From: Gallionella sp.
GTDB lineage: Bacteria; Pseudomonadota; Gammaproteobacteria; Burkholderiales; Gallionellaceae
Length of the DNA stretch: 64,000 nt
NCBI GenBank assembly: GCA_028710565.1
Contig: JAQTTV010000011.1
Location: forward strand, 1-64,000
Direction of reading: 5' to 3'
Part shown: positions 63,931 to 64,000 of the stretch, one piece after another
Numbering within the stretch: the first letter of the stretch is position 1
How the letters are laid out: each line of letters starts with the position of its first letter
Position numbers and translations under genes: made by a program
Notes under the pieces: generated by a model
What the model was told of the DNA's origin: nothing
Seen by the model: the letters and a program-made list of their open reading frames with translations, nothing else
Databases searched by the model: none

Positions 63931-64000
63931 ATCCGTCCTCAAAATGGGCGATGCGCGCTTGTGGCAAGTGTCCGAACCCGTTAGCCATTTCGATCACGCC
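63920..64000 (+). CDS. Peptide deformylase, N-terminal part (cut by window edge)
   Basis: GTG 63920 starts MAIKSVLKMGDARLWQVSEP followed by VSHFDHA, the opening of the deformylase family (usually ILKMGDPRLL..A.PV..FD). The catalytic GxGLAA, EGCLS and HExDH motifs lie outside the window. It overlaps the phosphorylase gene by 11 bp. Confidence 0.75.
   Translation, partial: MAIKSVLKMGDARLWQVSEPVSHFDHA

Overview
The window looks like a chromosomal segment of a gammaproteobacterium. The evidence is a zipA-ligA pair, a umuDC operon, lysC next to a tRNA-Arg gene, and an hpt-like gene followed by an MTA/MTI phosphorylase gene. The genus cannot be fixed from sequence alone; the dense palindromic repeats and two-partner secretion genes would fit a Thiotrichales- or Chromatiales-like bacterium. 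No rRNA genes and no CRISPR array were seen.

Layout. 1-215 is the tail of an IS630-type transposase. 1012-14926 is a tightly coupled plus-strand operon: a GNAT-like protein, a GH3-family adenylating enzyme, four B12-binding radical SAM enzymes, a second GNAT, a polytopic membrane protein, a fatty-acid desaturase, a cytochrome P450 and a PAP2 phosphatase. It converges on a minus-strand set at 14892-17162: an AurF-like diiron oxygenase, a membrane/beta-helix protein and an NTF2-like exported protein. I read this as a candidate biosynthetic cluster for a lipid-like or acyl-derived product that I cannot match to a known pathway. It is interrupted at 7131-8615 by an unrelated exported protein and a decayed RAYT element.

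17721-21650 is a 1309-aa helical-repeat protein with a PIN-like C-terminus, resembling defence effectors. 21789-32004 is an integrative mobilizable element in a tRNA-Arg(CCG) gene. It carries a P4-type integrase, a type ISP-like restriction-modification protein, an AlpA regulator, a MobV relaxase and a replication-initiator-like protein set among iteron-like repeats and a row of hairpins.

32111-43643 holds lysC, a cyclase with a degenerate receiver, uspA, a YqiA-like esterase, two ParDE modules, the remnant of another antitoxin, a coiled-coil membrane protein, umuDC with an N-terminally extended UmuD, tRNA-Arg(ACG) and lysS. 43654-52370 holds a Crp/Fnr regulator, zipA, ligA with an in-frame repeat insertion, small membrane proteins, a DUF1016 nuclease and galU. 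52507-60449 is a two-partner secretion pair. A VapBC module, a sulfotransferase, a MITE-like element, a phosphoribosyltransferase, an mtnP-type phosphorylase and the start of a peptide deformylase gene close the window.

At least six families of small palindromic repeats are scattered through the intergenic spaces. Two have entered coding sequences in frame (ligA and the TpsA gene).
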